Assembly: GCF_001894945.1 (NCBI RefSeq) | Contig: NZ_BCXE01000027.1 | Span: 1 to 64,000 of the forward strand | DNA: 64,000 bases | Direction: 5' to 3' | Source: Rhodococcus ruber NBRC 15591 | GTDB taxonomy: Bacteria > Actinomycetota > Actinomycetes > Mycobacteriales > Mycobacteriaceae | Shown: piece after piece, positions 35,668 to 45,282 of the stretch | How the letters are laid out: each line of letters starts with the position of its first letter | Position numbering within the stretch: the stretch's first letter is position 1 | Translations under genes and position numbers: made by a program | Notes under the pieces: generated by a model | Database searches by the model: none | The model's input: the letters and a program-made list of their open reading frames with translations, nothing else | Told to the model about the DNA's origin: nothing

Positions 35668-37005
35668 ATGACTCGTATCGCTGTGTTCGGAACCGGCTAC
35701 CTGGGAGCCACGCACGCCGCCTGCATGGCTGAACTTGGCCACGACGTAATCGGCGTCGATGTTGATGATACAAAAATCGCAAAATTAGAAGCAGGCGATG
35801 TACCGTTCTACGAGCCCGGCCTGGAGAATGTACTGCAGCGGAACATAGCAAATGGACGACTCCGATTCACATCCTCCTACAACGAGGCGGCGGAATTCGC
35901 CGACGCACATTTCATCGCGGTTGGAACTCCGCAAAAGCGAGGTGAGTACGGCGCAGATCTTACATCCGTTGACTCCGTCGTAGAAACACTCGCTCCGATG
36001 CTCGTTCGGCCCACTGTCATCTTTGGCAAATCCACCGTGCCAGTGGGCACAGCGGCCCGACTGGCAGCAAGAGCGAGAGAAATCGCGCCCGTAGGCGAGG
36101 GAGTCGAAATTGCGTGGAACCCCGAGTTCTTACGTGAGGGATTTGCGGTGCAAGATACGCTACACCCCGACCGAGTGGTACTCGGAGTTGATCGTTCGTC
36201 CTCCACCCGCGCCGCGGAGAGCCTTGCCCGCGAGGTGTACAGCCAGCTACTCGACGAGAACGTGCCATTCCTGGTAACGGACTTGGCGACCGCCGAACTG
36301 GTCAAGACCGCCGCAAATGCGTTCCTTGCCACAAAAATCTCCTTCATCAACGCAATCTCTGAAATATGTGACGCGGCCGGCGCCGACGTTACGCGACTGG
36401 CCGACGCGATTGGATATGACGAGCGTATTGGTCGACGATTCTTGAATGCAGGCATTGGCTTTGGAGGCGGCTGCTTACCGAAAGACATTCGTGCATTCAT
36501 GGCGCGCGCAGGAGAGCTTGGGGCAGACCAAGCACTGACGTTTCTTCGCGAAGTGGACAACATCAACATGCGTCGCCGAACGCAAATGGTCGAACTGGCA
36601 AGAGAATCAGTCGGAGGTTCCCTCCTCGGGGCGCAGATTGCCGTCCTCGGAGCAGCTTTCAAACCCAACTCAGACGACGTCCGCGATTCTCCAGCACTAA
36701 ACATCGCCGGGCAGATACAGCTTCAGGGTGCATCGGTCAGTGTCTACGACCCGAAGGCAACGGAAAATTCTCGAAGGATATTTCCGACCCTTGACTATGT
36801 CCAATCCGTCCAGGAAGCTTGCGAACGCGCAGATGCAGTACTTGTCCTCACCGAATGGGACGAGTTTCGTTCACTGGATCCGCAATGCCTCGCCCACTTG
36901 GTGCGACGTAAACGAATACTTGATGGAAGAAATTGCCTCGACCCTAAAACCTGGCGAGACGCCGGGTGGGAATACCGAGCATTGGGTCGGGGACGTGAAC
37001 AGTAA
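35668..37005 (+). CDS. UDP-glucose 6-dehydrogenase (second copy)
   Basis: The 445-residue enzyme starts at the ATG at 35668 with GGGAG seven bases before; a GTG at 35641 is possible but less supported. The motifs match the first copy at 31007: FGTGYLGATHAACMAELGHD, VPVGTA, GFGGGCLPKDIRAF and FKPNSDDVRDSPAL. The two proteins are alike along their whole length, but this copy uses many A/T-ending codons, unlike its GC-rich sister. It probably supplies UDP-glucuronate, or a sugar derived from it, specifically for this polysaccharide. It begins the AT-richer part of the cluster. Confidence 0.93.
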   Translation: MTRIAVFGTGYLGATHAACMAELGHDVIGVDVDDTKIAKLEAGDVPFYEPGLENVLQRNIANGRLRFTSSYNEAAEFADAHFIAVGTPQKRGEYGADLTSVDSVVETLAPMLVRPTVIFGKSTVPVGTAARLAARAREIAPVGEGVEIAWNPEFLREGFAVQDTLHPDRVVLGVDRSSSTRAAESLAREVYSQLLDENVPFLVTDLATAELVKTAANAFLATKISFINAISEICDAAGADVTRLADAIGYDERIGRRFLNAGIGFGGGCLPKDIRAFMARAGELGADQALTFLREVDNINMRRRTQMVELARESVGGSLLGAQIAVLGAAFKPNSDDVRDSPALNIAGQIQLQGASVSVYDPKATENSRRIFPTLDYVQSVQEACERADAVLVLTEWDEFRSLDPQCLAHLVRRKRILDGRNCLDPKTWRDAGWEYRALGRGREQ

Positions 37006-37078
37006 GGGTCTCTTGATAGCACGCATGTATCGAGAATGCGAGATTCAACACTAACCCTTCGATCGATCGAGAGGGCCA

Positions 37079-38221
37079 ATGAGCGGCGTAATTGTCCACG
37101 AATGGATTGAGGCGACAGGTGGCGCCGAAAAGGTACTGGAGTCGTTCATCGCACTGTTCCCAGACACGCCGGTGCTTTGTCTTTGGAACGACGCTCCGAA
37201 CAGATTTCATCGCACAGAGATAACCGAGAGTGTACTGGCACAAACCCCCCTTCGGCGCAGGAAGGCACTTGCACTACCTCTCATGCCCTTGGTGTGGAGT
37301 AGAGGGTTCAGAGTTGACCCGGAATGGGCTCTAATCAGTAGTCACCTTTTCGCTCATCAGGTTAAATTTGAAGGGACCGCCGACACAGAATATTACGTGT
37401 ACGTCCATACACCAGCTCGATACATATGGTCACCTGAGTTGGACCAACGTGGATCATCACTCGCAGTGCGCGCTGTCTCGCCGATCTTCAAGCACGTTGA
37501 TAGACGACGCGCACGGCCCCGCTCCAATTACGTAGGCAACAGCAACTTTGTCGTTCAACGCATACGTCGCGCGTGGGACGTCGACGCAAAGTGCATATAC
37601 CCGCCAGTCGACGTTTGTCATATTCAAAGTGTCAACGAATGGGCAGACGAATTGGACGGTGAGGAGCGTAAGCGATTAGATTCCCTTCCGACCGAATTCA
37701 TCTTGGCAGCCTCGCGACTGGTGCCATACAAGCGCATCGACGCTGCAATCCGAGCAGGTGAGCAAGCAGGCTTACCGGTCGTCATCGCTGGCACTGGACC
37801 GGACGACATTCGGTTGAGGTCGATTGCGGAAGAAGCAAAGGTGCCAGTCGAATTCCTAGGGGCAGTCAGTTCGCCGATGCTATATGCACTTTACGGACAG
37901 TGCACGGTATATGTATTCGCTGGCATTGAGGACTTCGGAATTATGCCGGTTGAGGCGATGGCTACCGGTGCGCCCGTCGTAGGAAATATATGCGGTGGCG
38001 TCGCCGAAACTGTAATCGACGGTGTTACAGGCGCTCTGTGCGACCCAGATGACCCTAGGTCTCTAGATGATGCAATTCACCGTGCCGCGGCGTGTTCACG
38101 GGCGAATAGTCGGGAGCGCGCCCGGAAATTCTCCGTGGAGAGGTTTGCCAGCGAAATTTCACAGTGGGTTTCCGGGAGCCCGACTGCTGCTATCTCACAG
38201 GCGTATAGGACAATGAAATGA
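37079..38221 (+). CDS. Glycosyltransferase family 4
   Basis: The 380-residue cytosolic enzyme has a GT-B fold. The N-terminal acceptor domain starts IVHEWIEATGGAEKVLESF. The C-terminal donor domain has ILAASRLVPYKRIDAAIRAG, VVIAGTGPD and the E-x7-E region GIEDFGIMPVEAMATGAPVV. It adds a sugar to the lipid-linked repeat; donor and linkage are not predictable. It overlaps the next gene by four bases. Confidence 0.88.
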   Translation: MSGVIVHEWIEATGGAEKVLESFIALFPDTPVLCLWNDAPNRFHRTEITESVLAQTPLRRRKALALPLMPLVWSRGFRVDPEWALISSHLFAHQVKFEGTADTEYYVYVHTPARYIWSPELDQRGSSLAVRAVSPIFKHVDRRRARPRSNYVGNSNFVVQRIRRAWDVDAKCIYPPVDVCHIQSVNEWADELDGEERKRLDSLPTEFILAASRLVPYKRIDAAIRAGEQAGLPVVIAGTGPDDIRLRSIAEEAKVPVEFLGAVSSPMLYALYGQCTVYVFAGIEDFGIMPVEAMATGAPVVGNICGGVAETVIDGVTGALCDPDDPRSLDDAIHRAAACSRANSRERARKFSVERFASEISQWVSGSPTAAISQAYRTMK

Positions 38222-39372
38222 AGCCAGTGGTAACGATACTCTCAACGGCCGACTTCGACAGCTCGGTATGGACAAACAAGCAATACCTAGCTGCGGGTCT
38301 ATCCCGGTGCACGACCGTGAACTATGTCGACTCGATGGGGTTGCGCGCACCAACTCCGTCTAGAGCCGACCTGGCAAGAATTCGCAGGCGAGCAGCGGAC
38401 TTGTTCAACCCCGTCGACAAATCGGCGCAAGATCGTGCAATTTACGAAAATATCAATGTAATCAAACCAATTGTAGTTCCCTTTCATGGAAACAGCGTCG
38501 TAAGATCAATCAATAAGACCCTGGTGAAAAAGTCTGTCCTGTCGGCGGTTCGGCCAAAGCTCGGGGACATACTGTGGACCTTTTCTCCACTGACTTACGG
38601 TCTGGAAGATGCGTATTCTACCGTAATCTACCATTCTGTGGATCTCCTCCACAGCCTTCCCGGGGTGCCTTCGGATGCATTGCTGGAGGCGGAATCGTCG
38701 CTGGTCAAAAAGTCGGACTATGTCCTTGCCAGCAGCATCGGCGTAGCGACGCATCTTCGCGAGATGGGCGCAGATCCTCAAATATGGGAGAATGTTGCCG
38801 ACGTCAAGAAATTTACCGAATGTGCATCTCCAACGCGAGACCGGACAGTCGTCTTTGCGGGGAATCTGACTCCTACAAAAGTCGATTTCGACGTGCTCGG
38901 GAAAATCGCTGACCGCGGAATATCGGTAACGCTAGCCGGGCCGGTTAGTATTGACGGCGCAGGCGGAGGGGTCGAACTGGAACGTCTTCTGCGTCACAAA
39001 AATGTTAAATATGTCGGAAACCTCAGCCTACTAGACCTTGCGCATTTGTGCGGCAAGTCGATGGTGGGGTTGATCCCTTACGAGATGAATTCATATACTG
39101 CCGGCGTGTTTCCGTTGAAAGTGTATGAGTATTTGGCGGCTGGCATGGAGGTAGTTGCGACTCCAATCGCCAGTCTGTCGGCTGCAGCACCTCACGGGGT
39201 GCGAATTGCCGGTAGGAACAACTTCGCCGATGAAGTAGCGAAAGCTCTCGACTCGTGGTCAGTAGAAGAAGCTCGTAAACGGACTGCCGCTGCGTCCAAC
39301 CACTCGTGGGAAAATCGGATTGAACAAGCCTGGAAGTTGGTCGAAGGTGTCCAATCCCCAATTGCGAGGTGA
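38218..39372 (+). CDS. Glycosyltransferase (GT-B fold, GT4-like)
   Basis: The 384-residue protein opens VVTILSTADFDSSVWTNKQY and has the middle DAYSTVIYHSVDLLHSLPGV typical of bacterial capsule transferases. A C-terminal GT-B half follows (VVFAGNLTPTKVDFDVLGKI, MVGLIPYEMNSYTAGVFPLK, VYEYLAAGMEVVATPI). No membrane helices. It starts within the stop of the previous gene (ATGA), so the two transferases are translationally coupled. The donor is unknown. Confidence 0.83.
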   Translation: MKPVVTILSTADFDSSVWTNKQYLAAGLSRCTTVNYVDSMGLRAPTPSRADLARIRRRAADLFNPVDKSAQDRAIYENINVIKPIVVPFHGNSVVRSINKTLVKKSVLSAVRPKLGDILWTFSPLTYGLEDAYSTVIYHSVDLLHSLPGVPSDALLEAESSLVKKSDYVLASSIGVATHLREMGADPQIWENVADVKKFTECASPTRDRTVVFAGNLTPTKVDFDVLGKIADRGISVTLAGPVSIDGAGGGVELERLLRHKNVKYVGNLSLLDLAHLCGKSMVGLIPYEMNSYTAGVFPLKVYEYLAAGMEVVATPIASLSAAAPHGVRIAGRNNFADEVAKALDSWSVEEARKRTAAASNHSWENRIEQAWKLVEGVQSPIAR

Positions 39373-39388
39373 TTCGAATCCCAGTCAG

Positions 39389-40651
39389 GTGTGCGCGCCG
39401 GACAAGGCAGTCAAGGATGATGCCCTGCAATCGACCAAGGGCGCACGCCGAGAGCGGATCAGGGGAGTTGTTACATTTGGCCTAGGGCCTGCACTCGGTT
39501 TGATGAGCGGTCCAATCCTCGCACATGCAATGGGTCCAGAGGGGCGCGGACAGTTTGCCGGCATAATGCAACCAATCACCGTAGCATCTGCCGTCGCAAG
39601 CCTCGGAGTTCCCAGTGCTGTCGCCTATTACGTCGCGCGCCGGAGTGACCCTAGGGCTACCTTCGCGTTGGGCATACGAACGACTATCGCCCCGCTTGTG
39701 GTCGTAATCGCAGTTATGATTGTTTATGCGCAATTTGTCAGCGAACGCCAAGGTATCCCGTACCGCTTGCTCCTCCTGTTCTGGAGCGCGATCATTCTCT
39801 CAGTTATTGTTCAAATTCGGCGCGGTGTCTGGCAAGGTCTGGCCACGTGGCGGCTGCTCGACTTCGAACGAGGGGCCGCCGCCATCCTACGCTTTGCATT
39901 AGTGATTGCAGTAGCCCTTGTTGGCTGGCGCCATGCGGGTGCCTTTGCAGCTGGCGCGCTTTCGTCTTTCGTCATTGCGTCGATGCTACTTTTCGCAAAG
40001 CTACCCCGACGCGTCCGAGACGCAGAGAATGCCCTCCCAGGTGAATTTGCGAAATTCTCTGTATTTGCCTCGATTGGGACAATATCAACTATTGCAAGTT
40101 CACGCCTTGACCAACTTCTGATGCCTGCTGCATCAAACTCAGATCAACTGGGCTACTACGCCGTAGCCGTGACTGTTGCGGAAGTGCCCTTGGTTTTTGC
40201 GACATTAGCAGCTAGGAACGCGCTGCAACGCAGTGCAAAGAATTGGGGAAATCGGCGAATCGCAGCAGACACTGCAGCCTACTTTGGAGTATGCGTGGTG
40301 ACTTCTATCGCGATTGGGACGACTGCTCAGTGGCTCGCACCCATTGTATTTGGCGCTTCGTTCGAGCCGAGTGTCCTATCAATGCAGATTCTTTCCGCTG
40401 CGAGCGTCGCCACATGGATCGCCGTGGTGTCGTCGGCGATTATGTCCGGACGGGGGTACCCGGGTTATGGTTCCTTAATTCCCCTAATTTCTTTCTTGGT
40501 GACAGTGGGAGGATTCACCGTCCTCTGGGGTGACGTCACAAGCTACGCCGCATCCCTCATCGCACTGATGGGAGCATTGGCAGGCTCTGTAGTGGGCGGG
40601 GTCCTTCTGATCACCTTCAAGGATTGTCGGGTTCCGTCCAGCGGTCAGTAA
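39389..40651 (+). CDS. Wzx-type polysaccharide flippase
   Basis: The protein has about 12 to 14 hydrophobic helices. The opening VVTFGLGPALGLMSGPILAH, then AMGPEGRGQFAG, is typical of MATE/MOP-type O-antigen flippases, which move the lipid-linked repeat unit to the outer face. The start is uncertain. The GTG at 39389 (420 residues) avoids a 53-base overlap, while a TTG at 39320 would give 443 residues inside the previous gene; neither has a good Shine-Dalgarno. Its companion polymerase is two genes downstream. Confidence 0.83.
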   Translation: MCAPDKAVKDDALQSTKGARRERIRGVVTFGLGPALGLMSGPILAHAMGPEGRGQFAGIMQPITVASAVASLGVPSAVAYYVARRSDPRATFALGIRTTIAPLVVVIAVMIVYAQFVSERQGIPYRLLLLFWSAIILSVIVQIRRGVWQGLATWRLLDFERGAAAILRFALVIAVALVGWRHAGAFAAGALSSFVIASMLLFAKLPRRVRDAENALPGEFAKFSVFASIGTISTIASSRLDQLLMPAASNSDQLGYYAVAVTVAEVPLVFATLAARNALQRSAKNWGNRRIAADTAAYFGVCVVTSIAIGTTAQWLAPIVFGASFEPSVLSMQILSAASVATWIAVVSSAIMSGRGYPGYGSLIPLISFLVTVGGFTVLWGDVTSYAASLIALMGALAGSVVGGVLLITFKDCRVPSSGQ

Positions 40652-40704
40652 TTGCCCGCGGAGTTAGGTCATTCGCCAGCGGTGCCGGAGAGAAGGAAAG
40701 TGCC

Positions 40705-41781
40705 TTGAGAATAGCAGTGGTTGCGAGTTCGGAGATCTCGGGTGGCGCTGAGGAATACCTGCATCGACTGTACAGTCAATTCCGTCGGTGCTTTGACGCG
40801 GAGCCATACTTGGTTGGTGCGCTACCACGGTGGAGCGAGGAAGTTGGGGATGTGTACCCCGCAGGGGTGACCCCGAAACTTACGCGGCGAAGGCCGCTAC
40901 TTCGGCAAAGCGTATCAGCAGTCGCGTCCGTGCCCGAAATCCTCGCGGAGATCTCACGGATCGACCCTGACGTTGTTCATATTCAGTACTTCAAAGAAAA
41001 GTTGACATTGCCCATTCTGTTAAAGCGCCGTGGATATCCAGTTGTTTGGACGGAGCATGCGCCACTGCCAAACAACTTCCCGCCTGGCGCGACCAGAATT
41101 CTAAGAAGGCAGGCATTGTCTGCGACTGTGATCGCCATCAGCGACGGCGTGACGAAGTCCCTGTCGGATGCGGGAATCAGTTCCACGCTAATCAGGAATC
41201 CGCTGCCAGAGATTCCCAGTACGCCGGTAGGCGCCGTGCGTGTATCCGTTGAATCTGCGGGATCCGTCGTGTATTTAGGTAGGCTTCACCGCAATAAGCG
41301 CGTCGATCTCCTCGTCGCCGCTGCACGCCTTTTGCCGGCAGTCCCATTCGAGATCGCCGGTGATGGGCCGGAATTAGTCCGGCTCAAGCGTGAGGCTCCG
41401 GCCAATGTTACTTTCCATGGTCACGTCTCTGACCCATCGCTGATTCTTCGGCGTGCCAGGTTGGTTGTTATCACCTCGGGCAGGCCCGCGCGGGAGGGTG
41501 CTCCCCTAGCGATGCTGGAAGCTAGGGCCGCGGGCAAACGGGTTCTGATGGCGGAGGACTGCCACGCAATGACAGAAGCGGCTTCGCTTGGGTGCGCGTC
41601 ATTCGCGCCGGACGCAAACTCGCTCGCCCGATCGATCTCCGCGATGCCCATTTCGGACAGTCCACTGTCGGAAGAGGTGCGCCTGGAACGTTCGCTTCGC
41701 GTCTGGGCTGAAGCACACTACCGGGTCATGGCGACGGTGAAGCGTGACCGCACGACCTCATCCGTGCAAGAACTCAGCTAG
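40705..41781 (+). CDS. Glycosyltransferase family 4 (TTG start)
   Basis: A TTG at 40705 preceded five bases earlier by AAGGAAA gives 358 residues starting LRIAVVASSEISGGAEEYLH, the usual first strand and Gly-rich loop of GT4 enzymes. An upstream start at 40624 would overlap the flippase gene and add a non-conserved tail. The C-terminal domain has VYLGRLHRNKRVDLLVAAAR, FEIAGDGPEL and the E-x7-E region PAREGAPLAMLEARAAG. The donor is unknown. Confidence 0.85.
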   Translation: MRIAVVASSEISGGAEEYLHRLYSQFRRCFDAEPYLVGALPRWSEEVGDVYPAGVTPKLTRRRPLLRQSVSAVASVPEILAEISRIDPDVVHIQYFKEKLTLPILLKRRGYPVVWTEHAPLPNNFPPGATRILRRQALSATVIAISDGVTKSLSDAGISSTLIRNPLPEIPSTPVGAVRVSVESAGSVVYLGRLHRNKRVDLLVAAARLLPAVPFEIAGDGPELVRLKREAPANVTFHGHVSDPSLILRRARLVVITSGRPAREGAPLAMLEARAAGKRVLMAEDCHAMTEAASLGCASFAPDANSLARSISAMPISDSPLSEEVRLERSLRVWAEAHYRVMATVKRDRTTSSVQELS

Positions 41782-41792
41782 GCAGGTTTGTT

Positions 41793-43079
41793 GTGGCTGG
41801 ACAAATCGCATTCTTTTTAGTCGTCGGACTCATTATTTTCCGCGGCGCTTCGCAGTTCTCCGCTCACCGTCTACATGTGGCGATTGTATCGAGTTTTGCG
41901 GCCGTCATGTATTTGCTGTGTTTGTGGGTCCCGGCACAGTTTCAAGCGTCTGGAATGCTTGAGAGTAAGATCTACCGGGCGGGCGTCGCCTCAGTTCCAA
42001 CGATTTCCGAGATCGACGCATTGTCATTTTTCTGGTCGCTTGAACTGCTGGTTGTCTTAGCTGCTGAGTTAGTAATAGTCTGGATATGTGGGACACGAAG
42101 TCCGCGTCCAGACCGTCGCATAAAGCGCGAATGGAAAAAGGTCGCGCTACTTCTGATATTCGTTGGATTCGCGGCCACGGTGCTGTTTCCTGCAAGTCTT
42201 GAGTCTCGCGCGGCCGAAGGACAGGGCTTATTCGTGCTGTTGCGGACAGCGCTGGTGTGCGGCCTGGCAATCGTCGCATACTTCGATGGCTTCAAGTCGA
42301 ATCTGTACCGTTTGGCTCTGCTCGGTGGAACTGTATACCTAATTCTGGAGAATGTTCGAAGTCCCCTTTTCGTGATATTGATCGCGTATGCCGCAGGTTT
42401 GATTGGTCGGGGAGCGATCTACAAGAAGCGAGTAGTCCTATCATTTGCAGTTGCGCTGATATTGGCCGTTGTATCGGCAACCTTTATGTCCGAAATGCGC
42501 GCAAATATTACGCGGGATGAAGGACGCGGGGTTGGTGAGATCGTTTCGGAGTTGACCAACGAGCCGATTGTTCTGGCATATGGTGCTGGCGTTGATACAT
42601 TGGACGGATATCGTTTTTCCGCATTGATTTCGGAATACGAGGATGCGAGGCCTTCGGATCTCCTTTCGCCGGTCACCACTTTCATTCCGAGGGCAATCTG
42701 GCCGGAGAAGCCGCGGTCGATATCCGTCGAACTTAGTTCCAAGTATTTGGGCTACAAGGCGAGTGGTCAGTACCTATCGCCGATTGGCTATCTCAGACTG
42801 GCGGTGGGGAGTTACGTCGGTGCTCTAATACTGTTTGCTATATTCTTTTTGGCGGTCGTTTACCTTGTTTTGGCGGTGCGTAGGACTTTTTGGCTCGCGA
42901 TCGTGTTGGTTGTTTTGTTTCGGTTCTTGCTGGGTGGTTCCGCGTTCGATGTATACTATGGTCTCGTTTTGCTCGTCGTTGTCTGGGGCGGCGCTGTCGT
43001 CTACGAGAGTATCCGGTTTTTAAATGGTGGGTTCAGGGTGCAGCATTCCGATTCATCGGTGTTGACTTCGAGAATTTGA
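41793..43079 (+). CDS. Wzy-type O-antigen/capsule polymerase
   Basis: The 428-residue membrane protein has about 11 hydrophobic helices and a large periplasmic-side loop between late helices (LISEYEDARPSDLLSPVTTF, IPRAIWPEKPRSISVEL). That loop matches oligosaccharide-repeat polymerases of the capsule type (WP-KP and SPIGYLRL-VGSYVG motifs). It would link flipped repeat units into polymer. The GTG at 41793 lies 11 bases after the previous stop. Several T-rich codons make it one of the most AT-biased genes in the window. Confidence 0.82.
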   Translation: MAGQIAFFLVVGLIIFRGASQFSAHRLHVAIVSSFAAVMYLLCLWVPAQFQASGMLESKIYRAGVASVPTISEIDALSFFWSLELLVVLAAELVIVWICGTRSPRPDRRIKREWKKVALLLIFVGFAATVLFPASLESRAAEGQGLFVLLRTALVCGLAIVAYFDGFKSNLYRLALLGGTVYLILENVRSPLFVILIAYAAGLIGRGAIYKKRVVLSFAVALILAVVSATFMSEMRANITRDEGRGVGEIVSELTNEPIVLAYGAGVDTLDGYRFSALISEYEDARPSDLLSPVTTFIPRAIWPEKPRSISVELSSKYLGYKASGQYLSPIGYLRLAVGSYVGALILFAIFFLAVVYLVLAVRRTFWLAIVLVVLFRFLLGGSAFDVYYGLVLLVVVWGGAVVYESIRFLNGGFRVQHSDSSVLTSRI

Positions 43080-43370
43080 TTTGCTACTGATCACAATGTC
43101 TCGACTGGTCCGCTCACTCGTACCGGGAATTTGTCGGTGTGCGTAAGTGCTCGAAGCGTGTTGCACAGTGGTGATTCTTGTGGGCTGTTTAATGTCACCG
43201 AAGCGCGGAGTGGTTTCGGCGCGCCCCGCGAGGGAACCTGGAGCATCCGTCACGCCTCGACCAAGGACGTGAAATAATGGGCTAAGTACCGCATTTGGTC
43301 GGTAGCCGTGTCTTCGTCGACCGCCGGTTCATCGCGCGGCGCTCGGCGGGCTCACAGATACAGGAGCGTC

Positions 43371-45266
43371 GTGAAGAAAAAACTCGCGCGTCGGATTGCT
43401 GACGAGGTTCTGGTAAGGGCATATTCGTCTCCAGCTTCATCAGTGATGGAATTTCCGCGAAGCAAATGGGGAAAGGAGTCGGACGCCTACGAGTACTTTG
43501 CGCGAGTCCTATTGCTTGGGGCAATGCGCGGTCGGGGTGCGCGGCTCGACGACGGTAGTGCACAAGAGATAGTTGCTAGCCGTTGGTGTTCGGATGTCCG
43601 TGCGACAGTCGCTAGGTCCCTGGGACGAGTCGACCATCGAAGCTGGTGGCGACTTTCCGAAAATCCGCAGTCCATAGTTGAGACGGCAAGTTTGGCACTT
43701 GCCGTTCGTCTTTTTCCCGAGGGGCTGTGGGAACCGCTTGAACCTCAGGTGAGGGATCGTCTGGTTGAATGGTTTCGCCACAATGTTGGGCGGAACGTAA
43801 GTGAGAACAACTGGATAATTTTCCCAAAATTGATTGCGGAGACGCTAGTCTCGGTGGGTGCCGGCGATGAGCGATGCGCAGGTTTGATTGACGAGTGCGC
43901 TCACCGAACTGATTCATGGTACCTAGGAAATGGTCTGTACTCCGATGGTCCTGGGAGGACGGTCGACTACTACTCGGCTTGGGCGTTCAATTTTTATCTT
44001 CCGCTTTCCGCATACCTCAGCGGGAATGAAGTTGAATGTGCGAAGTACCGGGAGCGCGTTTCTGACTACTCTTCGATGCTCCGTTTCATGATCGATCCCG
44101 TTTCCGGATCTCCGTGTTATGTCGGACGTAGCCTCATTTATCGTTTTGGTGTTGCGGCGCCGCTCGCATTGAATGCGCTAACGTCGCCAGGTTCTCGCCA
44201 GGAGGCTTCGGATGGTGCGCTTTGGGGATCGGTAGTTTCGCACTTTCTTCAAGCGGGCGCATTGTCCGACGGCCGACTGTCGGTCGGCTGGCATCGGGGA
44301 GACCCTCGGTTGCGGCAGCGATACTCTGGGTATGGCTCGCCCTACTGGGCATTTAAGTCGTTTGTGTCCTTGTTGATCCCTGAAGAATCGGCGTTCTGGT
44401 CCAGTTCTGACGACACTTTTCGTGAGATCGGAACAAGGGTTGCGCGGGGAGCAGGGGTGGCGTCGTCGAATGTTGGTGGTGTCGCAGCGTTGTATAACCA
44501 CGGGGTAGATCACCAGAAGGAGCATCGGAGGTCGTACTTCGTCGATGATCCGCTCTATGTTAGAGGCGCCTACTCATCTCGAACTGTGCCGGTAGGAAAT
44601 GACGGAATCCCGGACAACTCCATGTGTCTAGGTGTTGGCTCGAATTACTCTGGTCGTGGTTCTGTTAGACCCGAGGGGGCTGGTGAATTCTGGCTTGTTT
44701 CGTCGTTTCAGCCAGTTTTCACGAAGCGCTTCTTTCGTCTACCGATTTTTAAGTATGGCAAGTTGGACGGGCTGGGTCCGCGCGTGCATCCGATAGGTAG
44801 CGCTCGGATTACGGATGTATCGGTCTTCTTGGGTGATTCCGTGGTCCGAGCATACTTCTGTTCCGGCTCGCTTGGCGTCGGGCAGGGTGTGGCACGTGCG
44901 CTCTTGAGCGGATGGGCGCTGCCGGAACATTCAGATACTTGGTCGATAGTCGATGCTCCCAATTTGGTGGCACGGTTAAGCAACTCGTCTACTTCCACCT
45001 CGCTTCGGTCGCTTCTTGGATTCGACTCCCTTGGAATTCATCGCATTGCGGTCGTCTCGCCCTTCTCCAGCCACGCTCTTGTTCCAGTGTTGTCGACTGA
45101 GTATGCGGATAGTGCCGTTTATTGCGCAGTGTCGCGAATATGCGACAGGAGTGTGACGTCTGACGGTGTATTTGAGACCGTTTCTGTCGTATCTTGCGAA
45201 AATTCCCGTCTCGTCCTGGGTACACCCTTTGGGGAGATAAGGTTGTCAAGCGAAGGGGTGATTTGA
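43371..45266 (+). CDS. DUF2264 family protein (predicted polysaccharide-active toroid)
   Basis: The GTG at 43371 follows AGGAG (43362-43366); the product has 631 residues. It matches DUF2264 along its length: SENNWIIFPKLIAETLV, YSDGPGRTVDYYSAWAFNFY, GYGSPYWAFKSFVSLLIPEE, FWSSSD, then DPLYVRGAYSSRTVPVG in a beta-rich C-terminal half. DUF2264 proteins have an alpha/alpha-toroid plus beta-sandwich plan like polysaccharide lyases, but activity is unproven. No leader is visible, so it seems cytosolic unless exported unusually. It lies 291 bp behind the polymerase with no gene between. In this cluster it may trim or modify the uronate-containing polymer. Confidence 0.85.
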   Translation: MKKKLARRIADEVLVRAYSSPASSVMEFPRSKWGKESDAYEYFARVLLLGAMRGRGARLDDGSAQEIVASRWCSDVRATVARSLGRVDHRSWWRLSENPQSIVETASLALAVRLFPEGLWEPLEPQVRDRLVEWFRHNVGRNVSENNWIIFPKLIAETLVSVGAGDERCAGLIDECAHRTDSWYLGNGLYSDGPGRTVDYYSAWAFNFYLPLSAYLSGNEVECAKYRERVSDYSSMLRFMIDPVSGSPCYVGRSLIYRFGVAAPLALNALTSPGSRQEASDGALWGSVVSHFLQAGALSDGRLSVGWHRGDPRLRQRYSGYGSPYWAFKSFVSLLIPEESAFWSSSDDTFREIGTRVARGAGVASSNVGGVAALYNHGVDHQKEHRRSYFVDDPLYVRGAYSSRTVPVGNDGIPDNSMCLGVGSNYSGRGSVRPEGAGEFWLVSSFQPVFTKRFFRLPIFKYGKLDGLGPRVHPIGSARITDVSVFLGDSVVRAYFCSGSLGVGQGVARALLSGWALPEHSDTWSIVDAPNLVARLSNSSTSTSLRSLLGFDSLGIHRIAVVSPFSSHALVPVLSTEYADSAVYCAVSRICDRSVTSDGVFETVSVVSCENSRLVLGTPFGEIRLSSEGVI

Positions 45267-45282
45267 TGCATGTGAATCCTAA

